Assembly: GCF_031755915.1 (NCBI RefSeq)
Contig: NC_083386.1
Span: forward strand, 10,168,001 to 10,232,000
Reading direction: 5' to 3'
Source: Ziziphus jujuba
Lineage: Eukaryota > Streptophyta > Magnoliopsida > Rosales > Rhamnaceae
Length of the DNA: 64,000 nt
Every line of letters begins with the position of its first letter. Position 1 is the first letter of the stretch. The translations under genes were made by a program, and so were the position numbers. This document shows, piece after piece, positions 22,725-35,509 of this stretch. Below the pieces are notes generated by a model that saw nothing but the letters and a program-made list of their open reading frames with translations, was not told where the DNA came from and did not search any database.

Positions 22725-24160
22725 ATTCTGAAACATCCCATCGAAGTTTCAAATATAGAATTAACTATTGACTACATGATCAAGTTGACATTAAAAAAAG
22801 CCATCACTACTTGCTAAATGTGTACAAATGAATAGTTCAAAGCAAACAAATATGTTTTAACGACATAGAGTTATAAAATGTCCTATGAAAGTTTCCCTTC
22901 CCCGGCTTGATAGCTCATCCCAAAAACCTCCAATTTTTGAACTAGAAAAATTTGATTGTTTAAAAAGTTTTTTAACATCTATATTAATGATTTAATAATG
23001 ATTGATGTTCATATATAATTTTTTATTAATCTATGTTTCTATAAATTATGTTTTAGATTTTTTTTATCGGATGTTATTCAAGATTTCTATCATACAATGG
23101 ACTAGGAATACACTACTTGTTATGGAACATTATAAATACCAGTAACTACATAGATGAATATTTGCTTGTCTAGGGATATATATATCTTAGGACATAAAAA
23201 CAGTTACTTGTTTAATTTGATGAACACATTTTGACAACTACATTTGAAAACTAAAAATTATGTAAAATAGAAATTCACACTAAATTAATTGCAAGTCACT
23301 CCATGCCCAAAGCAAACTTATTACAATACAAACAATTTTACGTCATCCAAAATAACATAAAAAGCCTATTTCCCTATGAGATGTGTCGCTGAGGAGTTCT
23401 TGCTAGCTCTTAATGGAGAAGTTGAAAATGAAACCTCTCTCAATTTTTTTTTTCCCCACTTTTTTTTTTCTTTTTTTTTTTTTTTTTTTGGGGTGGGGGG
23501 GTGTGTGGGGAAGTAAAATGAAACCTCACTTGGACATGAATTGATGATGACGAATAACAATAATGCAACCATATACTGCTATTTCAACTATATGGGCACC
23601 AAATACAGAAGTGTAAAATTTAGTTACTTTTACTCACACAGGATCCAGTTCACATAATCCTATCACAGTTTCATGACCATCTTCAATGCTCATTACTACG
23701 AGTACTCCAAGGACCGATGATGAACTAGCATTGTGAAAATCAACACCATTCTAAAAACAAAGATATCCTCACCCAAAAATAAATAAATAAATAAATAAAA
23801 CAAAGATGTATCATCTTCAAGGGAAGCCTTAATCTTTTCTTTTTTTATTTTTGTAAAAATAATTTCTCAATTAACATTCTGATGTTAAATTTTAAGTACA
23901 AATAAATTATCTTTTATTTTTCAAACATAGATTGTTGCAAAATAGGAAGAAAAAAAAAAAAAACCAAAAAAGGCAGAGTTGTCCAATAAAGTTGGAAAAA
24001 AAAATGTTAAGAAATAAAATAGGAAAAGAAAATATAAACAAGAATGCACAAAGTGGAGGAGCAAGAACATGAGCACTATAACACAAGATTGTACCTTAGT
24101 TATTTAGCCCTTAACTTCTAATAGTATAAGCTTTTAGTTGGTAATTTAGTAATTACAAAT
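22725..24160 (-). pseudogene. PU1: PU1 3'-end relic, copy 3
   Basis: On the minus strand, 23757-23640 encodes FHNASSSS, GVLVVMSIEDGHE and GLCELDP, the exon seen at 36119-36230. 23572-23500 encodes FVIINSCPSEVSF before it decays into poly-T. 22800-22735 retains a weak trace of the final exon. Intron blocks near 23090-23180 and 23990-24090 match those at 35270 and 37090 in copy 4. Confidence 0.7.
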
Positions 24161-24185
24161 GAATTAGCATTATTATGGGAATCTA

Positions 24186-24660
24186 GAGCATCTTCAATGG
24201 CATTGCATTTTTTCATTGATATGCTAAAAAATAACACAGTTGTGTTCTTTGTGTGTGCTTCAATAGCATATTGCATAAAATGTCAATAGCATTTTTTTGG
24301 TGCTAAATTTGACACAAAAATGCAATTGGCATTTTGTAATAGTAGACCATACTACAATAAAATCAAAATATGTGAGATTTACACTATTAAATAATATAAT
24401 TTTTATTTTTAATTTTTTAATTTTTTTTAATTGTTAAAGTTAAAGAAGTTGGATCTAACTTAAACATTTTTTAATAGATAAAGTAAAATAATATGATTAA
24501 ATAAAATATATATTTATTAATGTTATTTTTTACCATATATTATTGAAAAAGTAATGTCAAAATTTGATATTGATTTGGTATTTATCATTGAAAACGAAAT
24601 AGCAAAATGTAATTTGTCATTTAAAATGCTTTTATAATTGTTCTAAAAGAATTCCAACAC
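24186..24660. repeat. Possible small non-autonomous transposon
   Basis: Begins with GAGCATCTTCAATGGCATTGC, similar to the GAGCATCTCCAATGG start common to many plant miniature transposons, and is AT-rich with repeated TGACA/ATTGGCATTT words. A matching inverted end was not found, so the call is weak. Confidence 0.25.
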
Positions 24661-24832
24661 ACGGAAAGCTAAAGATTTCATAAAAATAAAAATAAAAATA
24701 AAAATAAAAATAAAGTTTATTTTGGCAAAGCTAAAGATCCCCAGTGCCACGCCAATAATTTTGCGTTTCTCCCCATTTTGGCTCAAAATTGAAATCTCAA
24801 ATCTGGTGCCAAATATGACACCAATTAAAATA

Positions 24833-25593
24833 GAGTGTTGCTATTTACACAATTAGAATTACCTTTCCCACTGTAATTTTTTCAAAATTACAAATAAGTC
24901 CTTTCGGTTTTTTTTTTTTAAATTTTTTTCTGCTTATTTTTTAAGATTTTATACTGGCTTCTTCTTCATCGCATCGCTGACAAATTCCTGCCCAATCTGG
25001 GCATGATCGAACACCTTCAAAAACTTGACCTATTTCCTTTAATGGGTCTCTCGCATAATAGTTCTTCAACGCTTCCCGGCTTTAGTTTCTTGATTTGTCG
25101 AACAATTGGATCTCTAGCGACATGTCTGAGGATGTGGCACAAATTTGGCCTTCTCTTCCACCAAGATCCCATTATCAAAAGTAGCTTTTTTCTTACTGAA
25201 CCATTACACAAAATTCTTGTATAGATAACATGTCATTGCAAGAACAATAGATGATAAATGGGGTCCATATATTCCAGTGTACCCTGAGGACCTATGCAAA
25301 CAAGCCCAGATGAAGTAAACAAAGTTTCTTGAAATACCAAAAGCCTCAAAAATCCAAAATTCCCAACCTTGATTCTCATATCTTTCTCGTTCATCGTTGA
25401 TTATAGAGCTTCTAGTTTTTGAAACTCGTTCCATGCCAATGGAATTTTATTTATTTATTTATTTTTTGAATATCATAACAGAAATTAACTTAAATTTTTT
25501 AAAATATAATAACAAAAAATAAGAGGAGTTTTTAGTAATTTCATAGAAAGTGCAGTGGGAAAAGAAATTTCAACGGTGCAAATAGCACCACTC
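24833..25593. mobile_element. TIR DNA transposon with 8-bp target duplication and captured sequence
   Basis: The ends are imperfect inverted repeats over about 60 bp: GAGTGTTGCTATTTACAC on the left, and GAGTGGTGCTATTTGCACC reading inward from the right, with TTTCCCACTG shared further in. The element is flanked by a perfect 8-bp duplication, TTAAAATA, at 24825-24832 and 25594-25601. Eight bases fits hAT-type elements; Mutator-like elements usually give 9 to 11. There is no transposase, and the internal 450 bp is less AT-rich and looks like gene-derived sequence. Confidence 0.8.
25000..25388 (-). pseudogene. Protein-kinase-like fragment inside the TIR transposon
   Basis: In one minus-strand frame from 25382, the DNA encodes RIKVGNFGFLRL, then about 20 residues later GPQGTLEYMDPIYH. 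This spacing and order resemble a plant receptor-like kinase activation segment (KVGDFG ... GTxGYMDPEY). A stop follows, then KKATFDNGILVEE, which could be the subdomain after SDVYSFG. DFG is NFG and PEY is PIY. No catalytic loop was found. The identification rests on short motifs and could be wrong. Confidence 0.4.
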
Positions 25594-25601
25594 TTAAAAT
25601 A

Positions 25602-26463
25602 TTGTAAAAGTAAAAATTTGACAATGAATCATTTTTTTGGGTGGTGGATCACGTTATTAAAGAAATACAATTTAATTAATTATAATTTGAAATTGAAATT
25701 GGATATTGTTATTTTTTAATATTTACTATAAAAAAAAAGTCATGCTAAATTTGGGAATAATATTTGTATTTATTATCGAAGAGTTTATATCAATTCTATA
25801 TTTTAAAAATAATACCAAAATATTTATCATTAAAAATAATCGAAAAATATCCACTTCCTTTTTGGATACAATTATTACTTCAGCAAATATATGGGTGTGA
25901 AAATAAATCATGTTTGAGATGTTTTTTGCTGTCTTCAAACGGAAAAGAGGTGACGCCTACATTTCAAAAAAAATAAATAAATTTTATGCTCAAAGATAAA
26001 CATGGTCGGCCGTGGATAAAGATTATTCAGATAATTTTAAAATACTAGTTTTAACGTGGTATATATATATATATATATTATAAGATTTCGGTTTCATGTT
26101 TTTGTAATTCAGTAGCTCATGAACTTTGTCAATAGGCTACTAGAGTTGATTGTATTGGTTCTTAAGTTTTAAAAATAGTTTACAAAAGTGTTTTATGACT
26201 CCAATCAAATCCTATTTTATGAGAACAAAAAGTGCAAACGTGCTTGCACACGAGCCACGGAAGGCATGATCTGGTAAGTTGACATGCAAATAGTCTACAA
26301 ATCAATTAACTAGTATTATTATTTCTAATGGACAAAGTAGACTAAATTGCACAATTAAATCAAAGAAACAGGGGCTAGCATGGCAAGAGCTTCTCAAAGC
26401 GACTGATGCATACATACTACATAGTCTCCAATAATTAATTACACTGCAAAAGCTTTGACAATA
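25602..26463. other. AT-rich spacer and promoter region of the NLR pseudogene
   Basis: No gene recognised. A TA repeat is at about 26060-26080. The stretch 26237-26320 resembles 30388-30470 upstream of the next NLR, so it is probably shared promoter sequence. Confidence 0.5.
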
Positions 26464-28645
26464 ATGGCGGAATTTGTTCTAACAAAGTTGGCAGAGTCAA
26501 TTGTATCTAAGACAGTTCGAAGGGTCTCTGAGCTTCTTATCCATGAAGCCTATTCCTTGAGGAGTGTGAGGGACAATGTGGTCCTGTTGCAAGAAGATTT
26601 GAGGTCTCTTGTGGGCTTCTTAAAAGATGCAGATACTAAGCAAGAACATGATCAGGGCGTCCGTGACTTTGTACTACATATCAAAGACATAGCTTGAGGA
26701 TGCTATCGAGATCTTCATCCTCAAAGTTGCCTCCTCTTACATGAAAGCTTTCCATAATAAAAGAATTCGAATTCAGATAAACTTTATCCGAACTAGGATG
26801 GCATCTTTAGAAGTATGCAGAGTTTTGGAATAATCAAATATGTTGCAGGAGAGGAGACGAGTTCAACAGCTGAGCTTCAGCAGAGTTTGAGAAGGTCATC
26901 TCCATACTATGATGAAAATGACGATGTTATAATCTTGGAGGGTAGCACCAGGGCTTTAACAGCTTAGTTGACTAAGGAGGAAGGTCGACTTTGCACTGTT
27001 TCAGTGGTGGGGCAGGGGGGCGTTTAGGTAAGACCACTCTTGCCAAGAAAGTGTTTAATGGTGTTAAAACAAAAGTTTGATTGCTCTGCTTGGATTTTTA
27101 TTTCTTAATAGTATGTATTAACGGATGTTTTGATTGAAATACTAACCCAAATTTTGTGGAAAGATTAAAAAAAATAATAATAAACAGATGTTTCAGAACA
27201 AATGAAAAATGAAAGAGAAACATTGAATGCTTTGAAAGAGCATGAGCTTATTGATTTGCTTAAGCATGAGATAAAAGAGAAGCGATAATTTGCAGTTATT
27301 GATGATAGTTGTAGGATTTAGGCTTGGGATTCTATAAAGAGTGGTTTCCCAAGAGGAAGGAAAGGAAGCAAGCTTCTGTTTAACCACACGAAAGAGCCAA
27401 GTAACAACATCTGCTCATCCCTTGTGCTTCCCAATTGAAGTTCCCTTTTTGACATTGGAAGAGAGTTGTAAGCTTCCACAGCTGAAAGGATTTCCAAGAG
27501 ATATTGTGGGTGATTATCATGGTTATCCACAAGAATTTAACAAAGTTGGGAAATGAGATGGCTAAAAATGTAGAGGACTACCTCTTGCCGTTGGTTGTAC
27601 TTTGAGGATTATTGAGTACAAAAAATTCGTTGGATCAATGGAAGGAGGTGCTGAGAGATGTGAATTCCCATTTGAACAAAATGCAATCACGACAACAATA
27701 CGAAGGAGTAAATGAGACATTAGCCTTGAGCTACAATGATCTACATCACTGCACCATGTTTTCTGTACTTGGGCAACTTCCTAGAGGATTATGAAATACC
27801 CAAATGAAAATTGGTAAGCTTATGGATAGGAGAAGGCTTTATATCAAAACCGACGAGAGGAGAGACGGGAAAAACATTGGAAGAAGTATCTGAAGGATTC
27901 TTGGAAGAGCTGATCGATAGGTGCATGGTCTCCTGCAGGACTTGTGTGTTGATTAGATATGATGCACTGATCAAATTGATTAATGTTCAAAAGGTAATAT
28001 TGTTAAGGTGATAGTGTTAACAATGACGTTAGAAGGGTGTTGAGGTCCCCAATTGTCGAATCAGGCCGCCAAAGATCCTTGCAGATGTATATGTTCGGTA
28101 ATGATGGATTTCCAATTTGAAATCCCTTTCCTGTGTAATAGTCTCTCTAAACTACATTTGAATGGGAAGATATATATTAGAAGGAATGCATTCTAGTCTA
28201 CAATTTCTTCCACCACCCCTTGTCAAATTGATGCTATAGAAGAGTCACATTGTGCATGATCGGATGCCAGGGTTGGCGAAGCTGCCAAATTTAAGGTTTC
28301 TTGAGATTGCTGAAGATGCTTATGTAGGTTCTAGCTACAATGGCTTGCTCTGCCAATGAATTTCCAAAGCTAGAGACCCTTCAACTCACTCACTTGGAGT
28401 TATTAAGGAAGTGGATAGTAGAGAAAGGTGCTATGGGAGTCTCAAAATATTGCGAATTAATAAAATTTTCCATTTAGAGATGATTCCAAAAGGATTAGAA
28501 TTTGTGGCTACTCTAAAAAAACAAAAAAAAAAATTGAATATTGACAGCATGAGCAAGTCATTCTGCGAGAAGATTAAGTCAAAACTAGAAATGAAAATGA
28601 AAATTACTATAAAGTGCGACACATACCTTTTATCTGTTTTATAAA
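26464..28645 (+). pseudogene. CC-NB-LRR (NLR) pseudogene, heavily decayed
   Basis: ATG at 26464 starts MAEFVLTKLAESIVSKTV and runs through VRDNVVLLQEDLRSL and GFLKDADTKQEHDQG to a stop after IKDIA. Later pieces in different frames are a damaged P-loop near 27010-27045 (GKTTL-like, with GQGG for GMGG), FDCSAWIFIS, LTLEES-like sequence, VNSHLNKMQSRQQYEGVNE, LWIGEGF as part of 27811-27980, and the LRR tail at 28411-28644 (LEMIPKGLEFVATLKK). Much of the segment between the winged helix and the last LRRs (MHD motif and most LRRs) is missing near 27960. Many stops and frameshifts make it non-functional. It is closest in layout to the NLRs at 30691 and 50960. Confidence 0.9.
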
Positions 28646-29344
28646 TTTAAATTTATTTTATCTATATTTTTTTCTTTTTTATTTTATTTTATTTATTTAT
28701 TTTTAGTAGTAAATTAGTACCTTGGAATCTGAACTTGCAGCCCAAACTCATTTTTGACTTTTGAATATAGCCATTTTTTGTTTAGGTTTATAGACATATT
28801 GTTATTGTTATTAAGGTTTATACTTTTGCGTCCTCTAGTTTACCTCTAATTCTAATTCAGTGCTGCAAATTTTTATTTATTTATTTATTTTTTAAATTGA
28901 GTCTCAACTTTTTATTTTGTTTTCAATTTTTCAAGTTTAGTTTTAGTTCTGTTTCAATTGGGACATTGCATATTTAAACTTTTATGGTAGAGAATTTTAT
29001 TTTATTTTTATTTTGTTTTCAGTATTTTAAGTTAATAATATTTTTGGATTTATAATAAAACATTTAAATGAAATTAAGAATTTTAGGTGTTCTTTGTTAA
29101 TATGGCTGGTTTTAATTTTTGTTTTTAATTGTTTTTCAGCCAATTGATAATTACAAGTCACTCCATCCCCAAAGCAAACCCCCCCCCCCAAAAAAAAATT
29201 TTATGTAGTAAAGTACAAAAAGTGCAATAGTTTAATAAGGTAAAATGTATCTAACCAAGAAGAAAAAAAATGCCAATACTCACATTGGAAAAAAGAATGT
29301 GAAGAACAAGGTCAACATATAAAACTACTTTTCGTACACCTTTT

Positions 29345-29375
<31 letters not shown>

Positions 29376-30690
29376 ACTCCGACACATTTTTTTCTTTTAC
29401 CCAATACTTTTTATTCTTTTTCCAAAAATAAAATTCTTGGCATTGGCATTGGAATACATCTTTCTTTTTTTTTTTCTTGTTTAGATGTTGGGAGTCTAAA
29501 AAGTGATATTAGTTTTATTAATTTGAAGTATTTGAGGTTGCTTAGTCTCTTGTCTCGATTAATCTTTAAGAATGTGATTGCAAATTGGACATGCGTCAAG
29601 GCCCTATCCAGGCTCATTATGTTTTTTATGGGCTTTACTGGCCTAATAATATGGGCAAGACTTAAATTTTTATTGGGGTACAAGAGCCCACAATGATACA
29701 AATTAGATTCTTCTCTTATTTTTTGGATATTAGCACTTTTCTACTTTGAATTTTATGAGAAATTATAGCAATTTTTTTGAGTCATTTTACGCCTTCAATT
29801 AACAAAAATCTTGCACCTATAATTCCTTTTGCATTTTTTATCCCAAAAAAATAACAAAAATAGTACATGACTGTAATTTAAGGCCATGTGAGGTCATTTT
29901 ACACCCATGAATTCTCACCCTTCTCTTCTCCTTAAAACCGACATTAGAGTTTTCTTTTTTTTTTTTTGAGGCTCCCTAATCTCTAACCATTATATAACTA
30001 TAAACATACACAATTATTGTATATTATCATTAATAATAATTTTAAAAAAAAGGTGAAGATCTAGAGGATCAACGCCCTAAAAAGTGACCGTTTGCGTTGA
30101 CCAAGAGAAAAAAAAAAAACAAAGATGGATCGCACATGCATTATTTAAATTGTAAAGTCCGTCCGTAGAGCCGAGAAATAAATTTATGACTGAAAGTGAA
30201 TTAAAATAAAAAATACTGCATAAAATATGAACTCCGCTTGGTTGGCATTTCAGTCTATACAAATATTTTCCAAAAAATTTAGAACAAAATTTGATGAAAA
30301 GATGATAAAAAATAATGTTTTCTAAAACAACGAAAAAAATGACAAAAAATAAAAAACAGTACATTAAACAACATTATTATAAATTGGTAGCACGTGCTTG
30401 TTCGTGGGAATGCTCTGGCAAGTTCACATTACACAAATAGTTTATAATTGGCGAGTAATTAAATTATTAATTATTAATTATTATTATTTTTCGGCAGGGT
30501 GAAAGTAAAATTTATTAATTATCCGTTTCATCTTCCTCTTAATTTTGCTTCTTGTTTATATTTATAGGTGGACCACATCTTCTACAAGTCCCACCAGGCC
30601 TCTTCTTAGCTTCTTGCAAAACAAAATCCTCCTCCCAGTTGACCGCAGATACACTTCTGCTAACAATATCTTCGCTGCAAGAAGAAGAAG
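28646..30690. other. AT-rich spacer between NLR genes
   Basis: No conserved coding motif recognised. Long T runs at 29340-29374. The segment 29490-29700 is less repetitive but matched nothing I know. The last 160 bp are the leader of the next NLR; 30590-30645 matches 50480-50540. Confidence 0.55.
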
Positions 30691-33629
30691 ATGGCAGAAT
30701 TTTTGTTATCGAAATTGGCAGAGTCCACTGTGTCCCAAACAGTCCAAAGACTCACTGACCTTCTCATCCATGAAGCCGCTTCCTTGAGCAGCGTGAGAGA
30801 GGATGTGGTGTTTTTGCTAAACGACTTGAAATCCCTTCAGGGCTTCTTGAAAGCAGCAGACTCCAAGCAAGAACATGACCAGGGCCTCCAACAGTTGGTA
30901 CACCAAGTCAAAGATGTAGCTTCCGAAGCTGAGGATGTTATTGATACCTACATCCTCGAAGTTACTTCCTCTTGCATCAAAGCTTTTCATAATAAAAGAA
31001 TTCGACCCCAGATCAACTCCGTCCAGGCTAAACTACAATACATAATTAATACAAGGATTCCAATTTCTGGACTCACATATGCCGTTGGAGAGGGGACGAG
31101 TTCCATGGTGGATCTGCAGCGGCATTTGAGAAGATCATCTCCTAATGATGATGACGGCGATAATGATGTTGCAAGCTTGAAGAGTAGCACCAGCGCCTTA
31201 ACAGAAGAGTTGACTAAGGAGGAAGACTGGCTGTGCGTTGTCTCTATAGTGGGTATGGGTGGTCTAGGTAAGACCACTCTTGCCGAGAAAGTATTTAAAT
31301 GTGTTAAACAAAATTTTGATTGCTCTGCTTGGGTTTTTATATCTCAGAAATATGTGCTAAGGGATGTTTTGATTGACATCTTCATCCAAATTGGTTGTCC
31401 AAATGAAAACATGAAATTTGAAAGAATTAAATCTGGAAGAGATATTTTAGAACGAAAGAAAAACGAAAGGGAGTTTTTGAATGCTTTGCCAGAGCACGAG
31501 CTAATTGATTCGCTAAAGGATAAGCTGAAAGAGAAGCGATTTCTTGTGGTTCTTGATGATATTTGGAGTATTGAGGCTTGGGGTTTTTTAAAGCGTGCTT
31601 TTCCGAGAGGAAAGAAGGGAAGCAAAATTCTGTTTACCACACGCAATAGGGACGTAGCCACAGCTGCTGATCCACGGAGCTGCCAAGTTGAACCACCTTT
31701 GTTGACATTGGAAGAGAGTTGGGAGCTTCTAAAACGGAAAGCATTTCCAATGGATATTGTGGATGACCATAGTTGTCCACCAGAGTACGAGAACTTAGGA
31801 AAGGAGATGGCTAAAAAATGTGCAAGACTTCCTCTTGCTGCTGTTGTACTTGGAGGCTTGTTGAGTACAAAAGCCACATTGGAAGAATGGAAGAAGGTGA
31901 TGAGAGACGTGAATTCACACTTGAACAAAATGCAAACAAGACAACAATATGAAGGAGTGAATGAGATACAAGCCTTGAGCTACCACGATCTACCTTACCA
32001 CTTGAAGCCCTGTTTTCTGTATCTGGGCAACTTTCCTGAGGATTATGAAATACACAAAAGAAAATTGATCCGATTATGGATAGGAGAAGGATTTATTCCC
32101 ACCCCGACGGGGATCAAGAGGAGAGACAGAACAAACATGGGAAGATGTAGCTGAAGGATACATGGAAGAGCTGATCCACAGGTGCATGGTTCAGATGGAG
32201 AAAAGGGACCATACAGGAAGAGGTGTGAAAACATGTCGCATGCATGATCTTATGCGAGACTTATGTATAAACAAGGCCAGAGAGGAAAGCTTCACGCGGA
32301 TTATGGAAAAGAGCAACATGTCGACTGATGGTCTTGCAGCTTCATTTGAGCTCTTGGGAGATAGTCGTTCTCGAAGACTTGTCATCCATCCTGGTGTTGA
32401 TCTTCAATATCGCAAAACACATTGGGCATGCAACACCTTTTTCAGAAAGCTTGTTAATCCATGTTCTTCTTCTTTGGTGGAGTCTAATTGGGTGGAACAG
32501 GTACATCCCAATCTTCGTTCTCTTTTGTGTTTCGGTGGGATATTTCTTCCGTCATCAGCATTAAAATCAAGCAATTTCATAATGTTGAGAATGTTGGAAG
32601 GGTGTTAGTGTTGGATGTTGTGAGTTTATAGTTCTTAGTGGAATGGGTAATTTAATTCACTTGAGATATTTATGCGTTGAGATTTCGGGGGCAGGGTTCT
32701 GGCTATCATCCTCCATAGGTAATCTGTGCAATTTGCACACTCTAGATCTTCGGAATACATGGAGGGTCAGAGGATCGGTAGGCATGATATCAAGATTGAT
32801 ACGTTTGAGACATCTGTCACTTCCTCTTTACGTGAGGTCTAATCAGAATGATTTTCGAATAGATAAACTAAAAGACATTGAGACTCTAAAGAATATACCA
32901 GCTTCTGTGTTGGTTAGATCATACGATGAACTACACAAATTGACTAATCTTCGAAAGATATCGATAGTCTTTGGTGGTAAGGATAGTCATGTTGAAGATG
33001 ATGTGAGAAGGGTGTTGGGGTCCCAAATCGTTCAATCAGGCCACCTAACATCCTTGCAAATGTCCATTTACAGCACCGAAGCTGGATTTTCAAGTCTGGA
33101 ATCACTTTCCTCACGTCATAGTCTCTCTAAATTAGGTTTGTGGGGGAAGATGAAATTACAACAACAGCAAGGATTAATACATCTTCCACAAAGCCTTACC
33201 AAATTGACTCTCAGGTGGTCTGCAATGGAGCAGGACCCAATGCCAGTGTTGGAGAATAAGCTACCAAATTTAAGGTTTCTTATGCTTGGTTACAATGCAT
33301 ATGTTGGTTCTAAAATGGTTTGCTCTGCCCATGGATTTCCAAACTTAGACACTCTTCAACTCTCAGGCTTACACCATTTAAGAGAGTGGATAGTAGAGAA
33401 AGGTGCGATGCCGAGTCTCAAGAAATTAATAATTGAATATATTTCCGAATTAGAGATGATTCCAGAAGGCTTGGAATTTGTGACTTCCCTCAAAGAATTG
33501 GAAATTATAGACATGAGGAATTCCTTCTGCGAGAAGCTTCAAGTGAAAAACGGAATTGAAGGGCAGGATTACTTACAAAGTCCGACACATACCCTCCATC
33601 TCTTTTACGGATATTTAAGAGGATATTGA
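30691..33629 (+). pseudogene. CC-NB-LRR (NLR) resistance gene, near complete, two frameshifts
   Basis: NLRs of this type sense pathogen effectors and trigger cell death. The first 487 codons from ATG 30691 give the CC domain with EDVIDTYIL, P-loop GMGGLGKTT, FDCSAWVFIS, kinase-2 KRFLVVLDDIW, RNBS-B GSKILFTTRN, GLPL-like ARLPLAA, RNBS-D CFLYLGNFPEDYE and LWIGEGFIP. One extra base near 32105-32115 then shifts the frame. The next piece (32162-32608) holds the MHD motif (CRMHDLMRDL). A second shift near 32605-32640 precedes the LRR segment (32643-33629), which ends like the other copies (KNGIEGQDY). No intron boundaries fit at the shifts. GLPL has Arg for Gly-Gly, a possible weakness. It is a young pseudogene or carries assembly errors. 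Confidence 0.9.
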
Positions 33630-34612
33630 AGAGGAGGATATTGAAGATTAATTTATGTACTGAATGGGAGGATCACTACAAAGCCAAACACATACCCATC
33701 TATCTCATCCATTTTTATTTTTTTTATTAGATAGAACGTTTTATTTGCTTGTTTTGTTTTTTTGTTTTTTATTGTTATTATATTATATTGTACATATATT
33801 AGAAATTAATTTTATATATTTTTTTCAATAGATCATTTCGAACTTTTTTTTTAAAGTTTTGTTTATGTGATATTCAAAACTCATTTATGTGTTTATTAAA
33901 TACGATCTCTGCTGGTTTGTTTGGAAAAGTTAACCGCCGTTCTTTGTATATTTATTTTACATATACATTAAATTAAAAAAAAATATTTTAATCACATATG
34001 GAGCAGGATTTTTTTTTTTTTTTGGGACAAAATATGGGGCGCCGGAGTGAAAACACTATTTTTGGTCTATTTTTTTACTTTTCTATCTGGTTATGTCTAA
34101 TTTTCTTTGTTTCTTGCCTTTTGCCTTTTTTAATTGGATTTTGTTTTTCTATTTTTTTCTTGCTTAGTTTAAAAAGAAAAAAAAAAAAACTTAAAAAGTA
34201 AATCTGGAAACTAATAATATCAAATTATATTTATTATGCGAGAGGTTTCAAAAAAAAAAAAATAATATAAATTAATTTTTTCGACCATTTATATTAATTT
34301 ATATTAACTGATTTATATTTCTTTTACGAATATTCAAGATTAATTTATGTATTGAAGGAAAGGATCACTACAAAGTTAAACACACACCCCTCTCTCATCC
34401 TTTTTTTTTTTCTTTTTCTTTTTTTATTAGATAGCACGTTTTATATTCTTTTTTTGTTTTTTTTGTTTTTTGTTTTTTATTGTTAGTATATTATGTTGTC
34501 CATATATGATATCATTAAACCGTTATGGATCTGGAGTTAAAATATTATTTTTAGTTTTTTTTTTTTTGGGTGGTCTATACGGTTATCAGTCTAATTTTCT
34601 TTGTTCCTTGAA

Positions 34613-34680
<68 letters not shown>

Positions 34681-34682
34681 CA
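33630..34682. repeat. Duplicated NLR 3' flank and TA microsatellite
   Basis: The sequence after the NLR stop (33598-33710) is repeated at 34316-34405, and again after the LRR fragment at 39318-39410, so a second NLR tail was once here. A TA repeat of about 65 bp lies at 34617-34678. No gene is present. Confidence 0.65.
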
Positions 34683-35365
34683 CGTTCGTAGTAAGTTAAA
34701 AATGTTTTTTTGTTCCATCAGGTAAACAAATGCACTCGCATTTTCGTGAAATTATTTCTCATTCGTACTAACAAATTAAATCATTGATTTATAGCTTTAC
34801 AATTTACATTAAGATGTCAACCATAAAATCTCTTGCTAGGAACTTACTACGCAACAAGCGACAATGGCATTCATTCATAAAATATCATATTTACAGCCAA
34901 TCATGGTAGGCAGCAACCTGCTCAAATTTTCCGAAGTTCGACAAACACAGATGTTGTCCTTGCAGGTACATTGAAACACCCCGTGGAAGTTTCATATGTA
35001 GAATCCTTGACTGCGTAATCAGTTGACGTCAGCTGCACCAATTTTCACATCAAAAAAACCATTAGTACTCACCTGTGTGCAAAAGAATGATTCATGCAAA
35101 CAAAATATTTTTGCGGCATTTAAAAGATTACATGTCTTAGGAAAGTTTTTCTAACCGGCATGTTATCTAGGAAGTTTTGATTCTTAGAAAGTTTTATATG
35201 ATTTATATGGATTTCATAATGACATTCATAATTTATTTTATGGTTGCATGGTGCTTTTTATTTCTGTTTTAGATTTATGTGATACAAAAGACTAGGAATA
35301 TAATATTTTTGGAACACTATAAAAACCTATGACTACATATAGTATATACATATATACAGTCCGTC

Positions 35366-35509
35366 TATGGTGCGGACGGTGCTCATGCGGACCACAGTAT
35401 TGGTGACAGTTTTTCATAGTATTGGTGACGATTTTTTAAAAAACCGTCGTTAATACTATGAAAAACCGTTACTAATACTGCGGTCCTCATACGGACCGTC
35501 CTCACCATA
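35366..35509. mobile_element. Foldback / MITE-like inverted repeat, ~144 bp
   Basis: Two arms of about 69 bp (35369-35437 and 35438-35506) are inverted copies with roughly 80% identity, meeting near 35437 at TTTTTTAAAAAA. Outer bases are TATGGTG and CACCATA. It lies in a PU1 intron and is absent from the equivalent intron of the other copies. A clear target duplication could not be fixed because the flanks are TA-rich. Confidence 0.7.

Noticed and set aside
29411..29701. 96-aa minus-strand frame between NLR genes
   Set aside because: No recognisable motif and a low-complexity end; could be a repeat relic but cannot be supported.
34617..34678. Repeating Ile-Tyr frame
   Set aside because: Translation of a TA microsatellite.
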